Shown here: positions 48,216 to 57,176 of the stretch, in pieces
How the letters are laid out: each line of letters begins with the position of its first letter
Position numbering within the stretch: position 1 is the stretch's first letter
Assembly (NCBI RefSeq): GCF_017826695.1
Contig: NZ_JAFFZW010000003.1
Span: 124,001 to 188,000, forward strand
DNA from: Pseudomonas alliivorans
GTDB lineage: Bacteria; Pseudomonadota; Gammaproteobacteria; Pseudomonadales; Pseudomonadaceae
Length of the DNA stretch: 64,000 nucleotides
Reading direction: 5' to 3'
The notes under the pieces: generated by a model
Database searches by the model: none
Seen by the model: the letters and a program-made list of their open reading frames with translations, nothing else
Told to the model about the DNA's origin: nothing
Made by a program: the position numbers and the translations under genes

Positions 48216-48587
48216 TTACTTGTTTATATCTTTGGCCTCGAACACCACGTAAATCTTGCGGCAGGCTTCCAGCACTTCCCACGTGCCCTTGAAGCCTGCC
48301 GGGATGACGAACCGGTCTCCGGCCCGCAGCGTTTTGGCGCGGCCCTGATCGTCGCGCAGCACCGACACGCCCTGCACGATCTCGCAGTACTCATGCTCTG
48401 TGTAATTGACCTGCCATTGCCCGATCTCTCCTTGCCAGACGCCAGCATTCATTTGCCCGCAGGGGCTGTTGTAGTGGTTGTAGACGGTTTGTTGCGGATC
48501 GCCTTTGAACACCTTTTCCGGTGCTGGCCGGTAGTGCTCGGCGGCGGTGCTGGCTTCGCTGAAGTCGACAATGCTTTCGATGCTCAT
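48216..48587 (-). CDS. Cupin domain protein (DUF861/EutQ-like)
   Basis: A 123-residue single-domain cupin. The core is YTEHEYCEIVQGVSVL followed by the AGDRFVIPAGFKGTWEV motif, with a conserved W and a C-terminal YVVFE strand, as in Cupin_3/DUF861 proteins. The ligand is unknown. It is divergent from the PauC-like aldehyde dehydrogenase gene and may serve in the same amine pathway. GAGGAA lies about 10 bp before the chosen ATG; the frame extends upstream through the shared promoter region without conservation. Confidence 0.83.
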   Translation of the reverse strand: MSIESIVDFSEASTAAEHYRPAPEKVFKGDPQQTVYNHYNSPCGQMNAGVWQGEIGQWQVNYTEHEYCEIVQGVSVLRDDQGRAKTLRAGDRFVIPAGFKGTWEVLEACRKIYVVFEAKDINK

Positions 48588-48825
48588 GATGGCGGGTTCC
48601 TCAGGCTGAAATGATGGAGATTTGAGCGGCGTGACGGGCAATAGTGCCCGTTTTAGAGCGTTCTGGCCGTTTAATAAAATCAACAAACAAGCGCGTTTAG
48701 CGTTACGGGTGTCAAATATATTGGTTTTACCAAGCGGCTGGTTTAGGGTGGCGGTCACCCCGAAATTGCGAAATGTGTCTTTAATCAATCATGACACACG
48801 CCTGTTCAACAAGGAGGACATCCGC
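48588..48825. promoter_or_regulatory. Divergent cupin / aldehyde dehydrogenase control region
   Basis: 238 bp, AT-richer than the flanking genes. An inverted repeat, TGTGTC / GACACA (48774-48779 and 48793-48798, 13-bp spacer), lies about 28 bp before the dehydrogenase start and could be an operator. PauR, encoded at 60.7 kb, is a candidate regulator. Confidence 0.45.
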
Positions 48826-50319
48826 ATGATCGCTCTGACCCGCGCCGACTGGGAAAAGCGTGCCCAGAACCTGAAGATCGAAGGTCGTGCCTTCATTCAG
48901 GGTGAGTACACGCACGCTGCGTCCGGCGAGACCTTTGACTGCATCAGTCCGGTGGATGGTCGCGTGCTTGCCAGCATCGCCAGTTGCGATGTCGCCGATG
49001 CCGAACGCGCCATCGCCAGTGCTCGCAGCACCTTCAACTCCGGCGTCTGGTCGCGTCTGGCACCGTCCAGGCGCAAGGCGGCCATGATCCGTTTCGCCGG
49101 TCTGCTCAAGCAGAATGCCGACGAGCTGGCGCTGCTTGAGACGCTGGATATGGGCAAGCCGATCAGCGATTCGCTGGGCGTCGACATTCCGGGTGCCGCC
49201 AATGCGCTTAGCTGGAGTGGCGAGGCCATCGACAAACTGTATGACGAGGTCGCCGCGACGCCTCATGACCAACTGGGTCTCGTCACACGCGAGCCGGTCG
49301 GTGTAGTCGCTGCCATCGTGCCGTGGAACTTCCCGCTGATGATGGCTTGCTGGAAGCTCGGTCCGGCGCTGTCGACCGGCAACTCAGTGGTCCTCAAGCC
49401 TTCGGAAAAATCGCCACTGACGGCCATTCGTATTGCCCAACTGGCCATCGAAGCGGGCATTCCCGCAGGCGTCCTCAATGTGCTGCCGGGCTACGGCCAT
49501 ACCGTTGGCAAGGCGCTGGCGCTGCACATGGACGTGGACACCGTGGTGTTTACCGGTTCGACGAAGATCGCCAAGCAGTTGCTGGTCTACTCCGGCGAAT
49601 CGAACATGAAGCGTGTCTGGCTGGAAGCGGGCGGCAAGAGCCCGAATATTGTGTTTGCCGATGCGCCTGATCTGGAAGCGGCTGCGCACGCCGCCGCCAG
49701 TGCGATTGCTTTCAACCAGGGCGAGGTGTGCACGGCCGGATCGCGTCTGCTGGTCGAGCGCTCCGTCAAGGACCGCTTCCTGCCGCTGGTCATCGAAGCG
49801 CTCAAGGGCTGGAAGCCGGGCAACCCGCTGGACCCGGCCACCAACGTCGGTGCGCTGGTCGATACCCAGCAGATGGACACTGTGCTGTCCTACATCGAGG
49901 CTGGTCATGCCGACGGCGCCAAACTGGTCGCGGGCGGCAAGCGCATCATGGAAGAAACCGGCGGCACTTATGTCGAGCCGACGATCTTCGATGGCGTGAA
50001 TAACGCCATGAGAATCGCTCAGGAAGAAATCTTCGGGCCTGTGCTGTCGGTGTTGACCTTCGACACTGCCGAAGAGGCCATCCAGATCGCCAACGACACG
50101 CAGTACGGGCTTGCTGCAGCTGTCTGGACTTCCAACATCTCCAAGGCGCACCTGACCGCCAAGGCCCTGCGTGCCGGTAGTGTCTGGATCAACCAGTATG
50201 ACGGTGGCGACATGACCGCGCCGTTCGGTGGCTTCAAGCAGTCCGGTAACGGCCGTGACAAGTCGCTGCACGCGTTCGACAAATACACCGAGCTGAAAGC
50301 CACCTGGATCAAACTCTAG
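48826..50319 (+). CDS. pauC: Aldehyde dehydrogenase (PauC/KauB-like)
   Basis: A 497-residue NAD(P)-dependent aldehyde dehydrogenase. Active-site residues are visible: the catalytic Cys in FNQGEVCTAGSRLLVE, the general base Glu in WLEAGGKSP, the Asn in VPWNFPL and the cofactor motif FTGSTKIAK. It belongs to the PuuC/KauB group, which oxidises gamma-glutamyl-aminobutyraldehyde and related aldehydes in polyamine and arginine catabolism. A perfect AAGGAGG sits 9 bp before the ATG. The family name rests on similarity and shared context with PauR and a PauB-like oxidase. Confidence 0.88.
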   Translation: MIALTRADWEKRAQNLKIEGRAFIQGEYTHAASGETFDCISPVDGRVLASIASCDVADAERAIASARSTFNSGVWSRLAPSRRKAAMIRFAGLLKQNADELALLETLDMGKPISDSLGVDIPGAANALSWSGEAIDKLYDEVAATPHDQLGLVTREPVGVVAAIVPWNFPLMMACWKLGPALSTGNSVVLKPSEKSPLTAIRIAQLAIEAGIPAGVLNVLPGYGHTVGKALALHMDVDTVVFTGSTKIAKQLLVYSGESNMKRVWLEAGGKSPNIVFADAPDLEAAAHAAASAIAFNQGEVCTAGSRLLVERSVKDRFLPLVIEALKGWKPGNPLDPATNVGALVDTQQMDTVLSYIEAGHADGAKLVAGGKRIMEETGGTYVEPTIFDGVNNAMRIAQEEIFGPVLSVLTFDTAEEAIQIANDTQYGLAAAVWTSNISKAHLTAKALRAGSVWINQYDGGDMTAPFGGFKQSGNGRDKSLHAFDKYTELKATWIKL

Positions 50320-50336
50320 GCGGTTGCTCTCCTGAA

Positions 50337-50363
50337 GCGCCCCCGCGTTACAGCGCGGGGCGC
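50337..50363 (+). terminator. Hairpin after the aldehyde dehydrogenase gene
   Basis: A strong GC stem (10 bp with one bulged C; arms 50337-50347 and 50354-50363) 17 bp after the stop. No T run follows, so it may work with Rho or be imperfect. Confidence 0.5.
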
Positions 50364-50364
50364 A

Positions 50365-50450
50365 TGATCGTTCCCATTCCTGTGTGCTAACGCGGCTCAG
50401 GACGCTCCGCGTCCGCGCTCGAATATGACGCGGAGCGGTGGGCACGATCA
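50365..50450. repeat. Dispersed palindromic repeat, type B (short copy)
   Basis: The TGATCGTTCCCAT start and GGGCACGATCA end are inverted copies of each other; GACGCTCCGCGTC lies inside. It fills most of the gap between the dehydrogenase and MFS genes. Confidence 0.75.
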
Positions 50451-50488
50451 GCTTTTGGCGTTGAATCTTCACCCGCAGGAACACGGAA

Positions 50489-51634
50489 ATGCGTTGGGGT
50501 ACTTATTTTGCCGTTCTGGCCTCGATCCTGAGTGTCGGTCTGGCCATCGGCGTCAGCATGCCGCTGGTTTCGCTGAGGCTCGCAGACTGGGGTTACGGCA
50601 CATTCGCCATTGGCGTGATGGCGGCGATGCCTGCGGTCGGTGTGTTGGTCGGAGCAGGCGTGGCCAGTGCGCTGGCATCGCGGTTCGGAACTGCCAACCT
50701 GATGCGGTTGTGTCTATGGAGCGGGGCGGTTTCGGTCGGGGCTCTGGCGCTGCTGCCCTATTATCCGGTCTGGCTGGTCCTGCGCCTGATGCTGGGCATG
50801 ATCCTGACCATCGTTTTCGTGCTGGGTGAAAGCTGGATCAACCAGTTGGTGATCGAGCGCCTGCGCGGAAGACTGGTCGCGCTGTACGGCAGCACTTACG
50901 CGCTGAGCCAGCTTGCAGGACCGCTGTTGCTGGGCGTCATCGGCACCGAGGCCGACTACGGCTTCTGGATCGGCGTGCTGCTCATGACGTGTTCCCCACT
51001 GCTATTACTGGGGCGAACCGGCGCACCTTCGACTGAGTCAGCCAGCGTGACCTTTGCTGACCTGCTCGGTTTCTGCCGTGGCATGCCAGCCATCGCGGGC
51101 GCTGTTGCGCTGTTTGCAGCGTTCGAGGCGCTGATCCTGACGCTGCTGCCGATCTACTGCATCCGGCATGGCTTCACACCTGAAATCGCCTTGATGATGG
51201 TCAGTGCGGTAGTGGTCGGCGACGCGGTGCTGCAAATGCCGATTGGCCTGCTGGCGGACCGGATCTCACGCCGCACGCTGTTCACTGGCTGCGCGAGCGC
51301 GCTGATGCTGTCCAGTCTGGCCATTCCGTTACTGGTCAATACGGCGGTGATCTGGCCGTTGTGGGTGCTGTTCGGTGCCAGCGCTGGCGGTCTGTTCACG
51401 CTGTCATTGATTCTGATCGGCGAACGCTATCGCGATGATGCGCTGGTACGGGCGAACGCGCATGTGGCTCAGCTCTGGGGGGTCGGCTGTCTGCTCGGGC
51501 CTCTGGCCGCGGGTGCCGGCAGCCAGTGGATCAGCATCGATGCCTTGCCGCTGTTGATGGCGGCGGGAGCCTTTGGCCTGCTGGTCCTGACCACGAGGCG
51601 CGAAGCGTTTGGCGTAGACGCCGCGCAGGCCTAG
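50489..51634 (+). CDS. MFS transporter (YcaD-like)
   Basis: A 381-residue major facilitator with twelve predicted TM segments and a pseudo-repeat motif in the second half (GLLADRISRRTLF). The N-terminal half resembles YcaD. The substrate is unknown. Its stop lies on a CTAG shared with the convergent phospholipase D gene. GCAGGAA precedes the ATG by about 9 bp. Confidence 0.85.
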   Translation: MRWGTYFAVLASILSVGLAIGVSMPLVSLRLADWGYGTFAIGVMAAMPAVGVLVGAGVASALASRFGTANLMRLCLWSGAVSVGALALLPYYPVWLVLRLMLGMILTIVFVLGESWINQLVIERLRGRLVALYGSTYALSQLAGPLLLGVIGTEADYGFWIGVLLMTCSPLLLLGRTGAPSTESASVTFADLLGFCRGMPAIAGAVALFAAFEALILTLLPIYCIRHGFTPEIALMMVSAVVVGDAVLQMPIGLLADRISRRTLFTGCASALMLSSLAIPLLVNTAVIWPLWVLFGASAGGLFTLSLILIGERYRDDALVRANAHVAQLWGVGCLLGPLAAGAGSQWISIDALPLLMAAGAFGLLVLTTRREAFGVDAAQA

Positions 51635-53223
51635 AGCATCCGCTCCAGGCCGATCGCCTTGCTCATCCAGGCATTGAAGCGTCGCCACCAGTCGCCCGGC
51701 TCAGTGTGCAGTGTGTGGATGACGCCGTTGTCCTCGGTCACCCAGACCACCTTGCCGTCTTCCAGCTTTGCCTGGTAAGTGAGTGAAGGCGCCATGCCCT
51801 GCAGTGTGAGCTCACGCAGCTCCTCGGCCAGTTCAGGGCTGTCGACCAGTACACCGACTTCAGTGTTCCACAGCACCGAGCGCGGGTCGAAGTTGAACGA
51901 GCCGACAAATACTTTGCGACGATCAAAAATCATCGCCTTGCTGTGCAGACTGGATTCAGAGCTGGCCAGCGACTGGCTTTTTCTGAACAGATGCGGGCCG
52001 CTGCCGCGCATGGTTTCGACATCGCCCGGCTGGCGGCGTAGTTCGAACAGCTTGACGCCATGTTCCAGCAGCGCCTTGCGATAGGGCGCATAACCCCCGT
52101 GTACGGCGGGCACATCGGTGGCTTCCAGCGAGTTTGTCAGCAGGCTGACGTCCACGCCCGCATCGGCGCGGCCGGTGAGGTACAGCAGACCTTCCTGGCC
52201 CGGCACGAAGTAGGCCGAGATCAGCATCAGTTCCTTGCGGGTATTGAGCAGTTCGGGGGCCAGTTGTGTGGTCAGCAGCAGATGCGGGTCGGGCTCGCCC
52301 TGCGCCAGCACCTTGGTCGGCGCGTCCCACAGCGCCTGGTTCCAGGCCCAGACCAGTTCGTTGAGCCATGTCTTCATGCGCGGTTCGGTCTTGTAGGCCA
52401 TCAGACGCTCATACAACGCCTTGTGCTGTTGATGGGCCTGTTCCAGCGAGGCCGCCAGTCGCTTTCTGGCCGCCGCCAGGTCTTTGGTGTCTGGCAGGAA
52501 GTACATGAAGTCATCGATCGGCTTGCTCAGCGTGCTGTTCCAGTACTGGTCGAAGCTGTGTCCGAGCTGTTCGGCGACCGGCCCGACGCTGAGCATGTCG
52601 ATGTCAGTGAAGTTCAGATTGGGCTCGGCGTCGAAATACTCGTCACCCAGATTGCGCCCGCCGACGATGGCCACGCTGTTGTCCGCCAGCCACAGTTTGT
52701 TGTGCATGCGTCGATGCTGGCGGGACAGATTCATCAGTCTGCCGAGGCTGCGGGTGATGCCGGTCTCGCGCCCCAGGTTCTGCGGGTTGAACAGACGAAT
52801 CTGAATGTTCGGATGGGCTGCGAGGGTGGCGATGGCCTGATCCAGTCCGTCACTGGTGGTGTCGTCCAGCAGGATGCGCACGCGCACGCCACGGTCGGCG
52901 GCCTTGAGCAGTTCATCGATCAGTGCCCGTGTGCTCAGGCCATCATGGACGATGTAGTACTGCAGATCGAGGCTGCTCTTGGCATTGCGGATCAGCTCCG
53001 CGCGGGCCTTGAAGGCGTCGCTGCTGTCAGGCAGCAGGCGAAAGCCCGAGCGCCCTTCATGAGGTTGTGCCATCGCCTGGATCGACCGGCCAAAGGCTGA
53101 GTCTGAAGACGCAATGGCCTGGCTTGGCTCACCGAGCGGGGCTTGATGTGCGCAACCGCTGACGCACAGCGCAACCAGCAGGGAAAAGGGCAAGGCCCAT
53201 GAGTTCTTCAAATTGATATCCAC
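51631..53223 (-). CDS. Phospholipase D family lipoprotein (cardiolipin synthase C-like)
   Basis: A protein of about 530 residues with two HKD catalytic motifs: MHNKLWLADNSVAIVGGRN and LHSKAMIFDRRKVFVGSFN. The N-terminus is a lipoprotein signal with lipobox VSGC. The layout resembles ClsC (YmdC), which makes cardiolipin from phosphatidylglycerol and phosphatidylethanolamine. The start is uncertain: no ATG is available, and a GTG (given), a TTG at 53211 that would begin MKNSWALPF, and a TTG at 53280 are all in frame. It is convergent with the MFS gene. Confidence 0.85.
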   Translation of the reverse strand: MDINLKNSWALPFSLLVALCVSGCAHQAPLGEPSQAIASSDSAFGRSIQAMAQPHEGRSGFRLLPDSSDAFKARAELIRNAKSSLDLQYYIVHDGLSTRALIDELLKAADRGVRVRILLDDTTSDGLDQAIATLAAHPNIQIRLFNPQNLGRETGITRSLGRLMNLSRQHRRMHNKLWLADNSVAIVGGRNLGDEYFDAEPNLNFTDIDMLSVGPVAEQLGHSFDQYWNSTLSKPIDDFMYFLPDTKDLAAARKRLAASLEQAHQQHKALYERLMAYKTEPRMKTWLNELVWAWNQALWDAPTKVLAQGEPDPHLLLTTQLAPELLNTRKELMLISAYFVPGQEGLLYLTGRADAGVDVSLLTNSLEATDVPAVHGGYAPYRKALLEHGVKLFELRRQPGDVETMRGSGPHLFRKSQSLASSESSLHSKAMIFDRRKVFVGSFNFDPRSVLWNTEVGVLVDSPELAEELRELTLQGMAPSLTYQAKLEDGKVVWVTEDNGVIHTLHTEPGDWWRRFNAWMSKAIGLERML

Positions 53224-53282
53224 AACCAGGCTTGGCTCGACTTGGCGATAAGACCGGCAAAAGCGGGAAAAATTTGCCAACG

Positions 53283-54704
53283 TCAGTCATTTTGCGCAAT
53301 CAGCTGCGCGATGGTCTCGCCAACGATGCGTACTGCGCTCTCGATTTTCGGCGTCGGCTTGGCAGCGTAGTTCATGCGCAGGCAATTGCGGTACTTGCCC
53401 GATGCGGAAAAGATACTGCCTACGGCGATCTGCACGTCCTTGCTCAGCAGCGCGCGATTGAGGCGCACAGTGTCGAAATCCTCGGCCAGTTCCACCCACA
53501 GCATGAAGCTGCCCTGCGGACGGCTGGCCCGCGTGCCCTGCGGAAAATAGCGCATGACCCAATCGATCATCACGTCGCGGCTGCGCTGGTACTGCGTGCG
53601 CATGCGGCGCAGGTGGGGTTCGTAATGTCCGCCTTCGATGAAGTCGGCAATCGCCAGTTGCGGTTGCGGCGCGGTCGAGCCGGTGCCGATGTACTTCATG
53701 TGCAGCACCCGCTCAAGGTAGCGGCCCGGCGCTACCCAGCCGATGCGCAGGCCCGGCGCGAGGGTCTTGGAAAACGAACTGCACAGCAGCACGCGACCGT
53801 CTTCGTCGAAGGACTTGATGGTGCGTGGACGCGGATAGGTGAAGGCCAGATCGCCGTACACATCGTCTTCGATGATCGCCACGTCGAAGCGTTGCGCCAG
53901 CATCAGCAGGGCTCGCTTGCGCTCTTCCGGCATCACGTAGCCCAGTGGGTTGTTGCAACTGGGCGTCAACTGGATGGCCTTGATCGGCCATTGCTCCAAT
54001 GCCAGTTCCAGCGCCTCCAGGCTGATGCCGGTCAACGGGTCGGTCGGGATTTCCAGCGCCTTCATGCCCAGGCCCTTGAGGGTCTGCATGGCGCCGAAAA
54101 AGCTCGGCGAATCCACCGCCACGATGTCGCCGGGCGAGCAGACGGCGCGGATGCTTGCCGACAGCGCTTCATGGCAGCCGGAGGTGATGATCAGGTCATT
54201 GGCGGTCAGGTTGCAGCCGGAGTCCAGCAGCAGGCGGGCGATCTGTTCGCGAAGTGTATGCACGCCATGGATGTTGTCGTAATACAGACCGGGCATGTCC
54301 TGATGACGGCTTAACTGGCCCAGCGCGCGCATCAACGGTTTCAGGGTCGGGCTGGACACATCCGGCATCCCGCGCCCCAGTTGGGTGACTGCCTCCCGGG
54401 GCGATACCCGAATCAAGTCCAGCACCTGATCCCACTGCGAGATATCCACAGGCCGCTGCACCGGACGTCCTACGACCGGAAGCGCCGGAGCCTGGCGGGA
54501 GGCCGAAACGAAGTAGCCCGATTTGGGCTTCGGGGTCGCCAGCCCGCTGTCTTCCAGCACCCGATAGGCCTGTTGTACGGTGCTGAGACTGACGCCATGT
54601 TCAACGCTGAGGGCGCGAACCGAAGGCAGGCGGTCGCCGGGGCGGTAGAAGCCCTTTTCGATCCGCGAGCCGAGCATTTCGGCAAGGTTGACGTACAACG
54701 TCAT
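53283..54704 (-). CDS. MocR-type GntR/aminotransferase transcription regulator
   Basis: A 473-residue fusion of an N-terminal GntR winged helix (residues 1-70: PGDRLPSVRALS, STVQQAYRVLE) and a class I aminotransferase-like domain. The PLP lysine is in CSSFSKTLAPGLRIGWVA, and NNPLGYVMP and the C-terminal Arg (RMNYA region) are also present. MocR proteins use PLP and an amine or amino acid ligand to control nearby genes. The target is not obvious; the phospholipase D gene lies 59 bp downstream. Confidence 0.9.
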   Translation of the reverse strand: MTLYVNLAEMLGSRIEKGFYRPGDRLPSVRALSVEHGVSLSTVQQAYRVLEDSGLATPKPKSGYFVSASRQAPALPVVGRPVQRPVDISQWDQVLDLIRVSPREAVTQLGRGMPDVSSPTLKPLMRALGQLSRHQDMPGLYYDNIHGVHTLREQIARLLLDSGCNLTANDLIITSGCHEALSASIRAVCSPGDIVAVDSPSFFGAMQTLKGLGMKALEIPTDPLTGISLEALELALEQWPIKAIQLTPSCNNPLGYVMPEERKRALLMLAQRFDVAIIEDDVYGDLAFTYPRPRTIKSFDEDGRVLLCSSFSKTLAPGLRIGWVAPGRYLERVLHMKYIGTGSTAPQPQLAIADFIEGGHYEPHLRRMRTQYQRSRDVMIDWVMRYFPQGTRASRPQGSFMLWVELAEDFDTVRLNRALLSKDVQIAVGSIFSASGKYRNCLRMNYAAKPTPKIESAVRIVGETIAQLIAQND

Positions 54705-55136
54705 GGCGTACCCTCAAAGTGATTTTGGCAGAGAAGCAATACAGATGGCGCGAAAATACAGCATTCAGCGGCGGTTTTGAATCTTCTGTATGGAAAATAT
54801 AAGTCGTTTTTGAATCTGTAATGGTTTGGCAATCCGCTTCATCATGGATTCACGCTCACCACTCAGCGTCTTACACAGCCTTGCTGCAACCAACGCACTG
54901 TGGGAGGTGGCTTGCCGGGGATGGCGTCAGTTCAGTCGCTGTTTTATCGCTGCGCAAACGCATTCCGGCAAGCTGCCTCCCACGGGGTATTGATGTAGTC
55001 AGGCACTTTCGTTCTGGCCTCGTTTTGCGTGTCTTTTCGACGTGTACATAACGTTGAGCGCAGAGCGTCGGGAAGGATCTGTGTGGGGAATGGCGTGTGT
55101 TGAGCATGGACACCCACCCCGATGGAGGAACCGGAA
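54705..55136. other. 432-bp intergenic region with a REP pair
   Basis: It contains the REP pair (54899-54985) and probably the promoters of the MocR gene (leftwards) and the DUF1127 gene (rightwards). The sequence just upstream of the MocR gene (54740-54830) is AT-rich. No small gene was found. Confidence 0.55.
54899..54985. repeat. Inverted REP pair
   Basis: TGTGGGAGGTGGCTTGCCGG (54899-54918) and its inverted partner CCGGCAAGCTGCCTCCCAC (54965-54983) are separated by about 46 bp. Same family as the pairs at 45279-45365 and 61960-62047. Confidence 0.85.
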
Positions 55137-55388
55137 ATGAACGGGTTCAGCGATGTACGATTAGCGTTTCACAGCCAGGAACTGAACGAGAGCCGGCCAG
55201 TGGTGTTCAAGGCCATTCAGAGCAATCGGATCTACGTGCCGACAGGCATGAGCCGCTGGGCGCTTTACCGCCATCGCTGGACATCCCGCCGCGCATTGCT
55301 GGAACTGACGGACGATCAACTTCGTGACATAGGCATCGATTTTCAGCAGGCCAGAGTCGAGGCGATGAAGTCTTTCTGGCGGGAGTAG
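55137..55388 (+). CDS. DUF1127 small protein
   Basis: An 83-residue protein ending in the DUF1127 motif (RRALLELTDDQLRDIGIDFQQARVEA), a short helical domain found in many small proteobacterial proteins linked to phosphate, RNA turnover or envelope responses; some bind RNA. GGAGGAA lies 6 bp before the ATG. It ends 5 bp from the stop of the convergent oxidase gene. Confidence 0.88.
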   Translation: MNGFSDVRLAFHSQELNESRPVVFKAIQSNRIYVPTGMSRWALYRHRWTSRRALLELTDDQLRDIGIDFQQARVEAMKSFWRE

Positions 55389-55393
55389 CGCGA

Positions 55394-56707
55394 TCAACGC
55401 AACGCTTTCAGGCGGTGCCAGAGCATGCCGAGCGCCAGCAGCGGCGAGCGCAGATGTTTGCCGCCGGGAAAGGTCATGTGCGGGATTTTCGCGAACAGTT
55501 CGAAACCATCGCTGTGCTGTCCGGCGATGGCTTCGGCCAGCAGGCGGCCTGCCAGATGCGTGGCATTGACGCCGTGACCTGAATACGCCTGGGCGTAGTA
55601 AACGTTTGGTTGATCCTTGAGCCGCCCGATCTGCGGCAGGCGGTTGGCGCCGATGCCGATCATGCCGCCCCAGTGATAATCGATCTTCACGCCAGCCAGT
55701 TGCGGAAACACATCCAGCATCTTGGGCCTCATGTAGGCGGCGATATCTTGCGGGTCGCGGCCCGAGTAATGACAGGCACCGCCGAACAGCAGACGCCGGT
55801 CGGCTGAAAGCCGGTAGTAATCCACCGTCACGCGCTGGTCGCAGACTGCCATGTCCTGCGGCAGCAGTTCACTGGCTTGCGACGGGCTCAAGGGTTCGGT
55901 CGCAATGATGTAGCTGCCCGCGGGCAGTACCTTGCCGCTGATCTCCGGGTTGAGGTCCTTCAAGTAAGCGTTGCAACCCAGCACCAGCGTTTTCGCCAGC
56001 ACCGAGCCCTGCGCGGTGTGCACCTTGACTTGCGGGCCGTAGTCGATGCGCGTCACCTCGGAGTGTTCGAACAGTTGCACGCCCAGCGACTGCGCCACAG
56101 CGGCTTCGCCCAACGCCAGATTCAAGGGGTGCAAATGCCCGGAACCCATGTCGATCAGGCCACCCACGTAACGATCCGACCCCACCACGCTGCGCATCTG
56201 GTCGAGCGGCACCAGTTTCAGCTCATGCCGATAACCCAGGCTGCGCAGTTCTTCCGCGTCTTCGGCCAGATGAGTCATGTCACGCGGCTTGTTGGCCAGG
56301 TCGCAATAACCCCACTTCAGTGCGCAATCGATGCCATGCTTTTCAACCCGCTGGCGCACGATCTCGACCGCCTCGATGCCCATCAGCTTGAGCTGGCGGA
56401 CGCCGTCGTTGCCGATGACATTGGCGAACTGCTCGACGCCATGCCCGACGCCGCGAATCAACTGACCGCCATTGCGCCCGCTGGCGCCCCAGCCGATTCT
56501 GCGGGCTTCCAGCAGCGCCACGCTCAAACCGCGCTCGGCCAGTTCGATGGCCGTGTTGAGCCCTGAAAACCCGCCGCCGACCACGCACACATCGACCTTC
56601 ACCTCGCCTTGCAACGCTGGATGATCCGGCTGCGGATGGCTGCTGGCGGCGTAGTACGAAGCGGTGTGCGAATCTTGATGGGTCAGGTGCTGAACGCGGG
56701 CGTTCAT
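55394..56707 (-). CDS. FAD-dependent amine oxidase (PuuB/PauB-like)
   Basis: A 437-residue DAO-family flavoprotein with the FAD motif VDVCVVGGGFSGLNTAIELA (about residues 38-57), GWGASGRNGGQLI and a C-terminal YAQAYSGHGVNAT segment. PuuB and PauB oxidise gamma-glutamyl-putrescine and related glutamylated amines, producing aldehydes that the PauC-type dehydrogenase further oxidises. The start at the second of two close ATGs has AGGA 8 bp upstream. It is divergent from the YkgJ gene. PA5309 is recalled as the counterpart. Confidence 0.87.
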   Translation of the reverse strand: MNARVQHLTHQDSHTASYYAASSHPQPDHPALQGEVKVDVCVVGGGFSGLNTAIELAERGLSVALLEARRIGWGASGRNGGQLIRGVGHGVEQFANVIGNDGVRQLKLMGIEAVEIVRQRVEKHGIDCALKWGYCDLANKPRDMTHLAEDAEELRSLGYRHELKLVPLDQMRSVVGSDRYVGGLIDMGSGHLHPLNLALGEAAVAQSLGVQLFEHSEVTRIDYGPQVKVHTAQGSVLAKTLVLGCNAYLKDLNPEISGKVLPAGSYIIATEPLSPSQASELLPQDMAVCDQRVTVDYYRLSADRRLLFGGACHYSGRDPQDIAAYMRPKMLDVFPQLAGVKIDYHWGGMIGIGANRLPQIGRLKDQPNVYYAQAYSGHGVNATHLAGRLLAEAIAGQHSDGFELFAKIPHMTFPGGKHLRSPLLALGMLWHRLKALR

Positions 56708-56813
56708 GGACATGTCCTGTTGGCGGCGCTGGAAAGTTTCAGGAGGATAAGCTGCTGTCATGAGCCTGCCAACTGAGGCAAAATCCCTGCATTGTGTCCG
56801 GGTGATCGTTTCA

Positions 56814-57167
56814 ATGAGCTGCAACCTTCAGAAAGTCCGCGAGCTGCGTCGCCAGATTCCCTCGTTCGAGTGCGTGCCCGGCTGTCATGACTGCTGCGGT
56901 CCGGTCACCACCTCGTCCGAGGAAATGGCGCGTCTGCCACGCAAGTCTGCAGCCGAGCAGGAAGCGGCATTGAACGAGCTGAACTGTGTGCATCTTGGGC
57001 CTCAGGGCTGCACGGTATACGACGAACGTCCGCTGATCTGCCGCCTGTTCGGCACCACCCAAACCCTGCCATGCCCCAACGGCCGCCGCCCGGTCGAGCT
57101 GATCCACCCACGGGTCGAAAAACAGGTCCACGCCTACATTGCTTCGACCCGACAGGTGCTGGTGTAG
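56814..57167 (+). CDS. YkgJ family cysteine-cluster protein
   Basis: A 117-residue protein with a cysteine cluster likely to bind zinc or an iron-sulfur cluster: CVPGCHDCC near residue 20, then CVHLGPQGC, RPLICRLFG and LPCPNG. The function is unknown. The start at MSCNLQK matches family members. An upstream ATG (56760), preceded at longer distance by AGGAGG, would add 18 residues. Confidence 0.82.
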   Translation: MSCNLQKVRELRRQIPSFECVPGCHDCCGPVTTSSEEMARLPRKSAAEQEAALNELNCVHLGPQGCTVYDERPLICRLFGTTQTLPCPNGRRPVELIHPRVEKQVHAYIASTRQVLV

Positions 57168-57176
57168 CGGGTCGGT

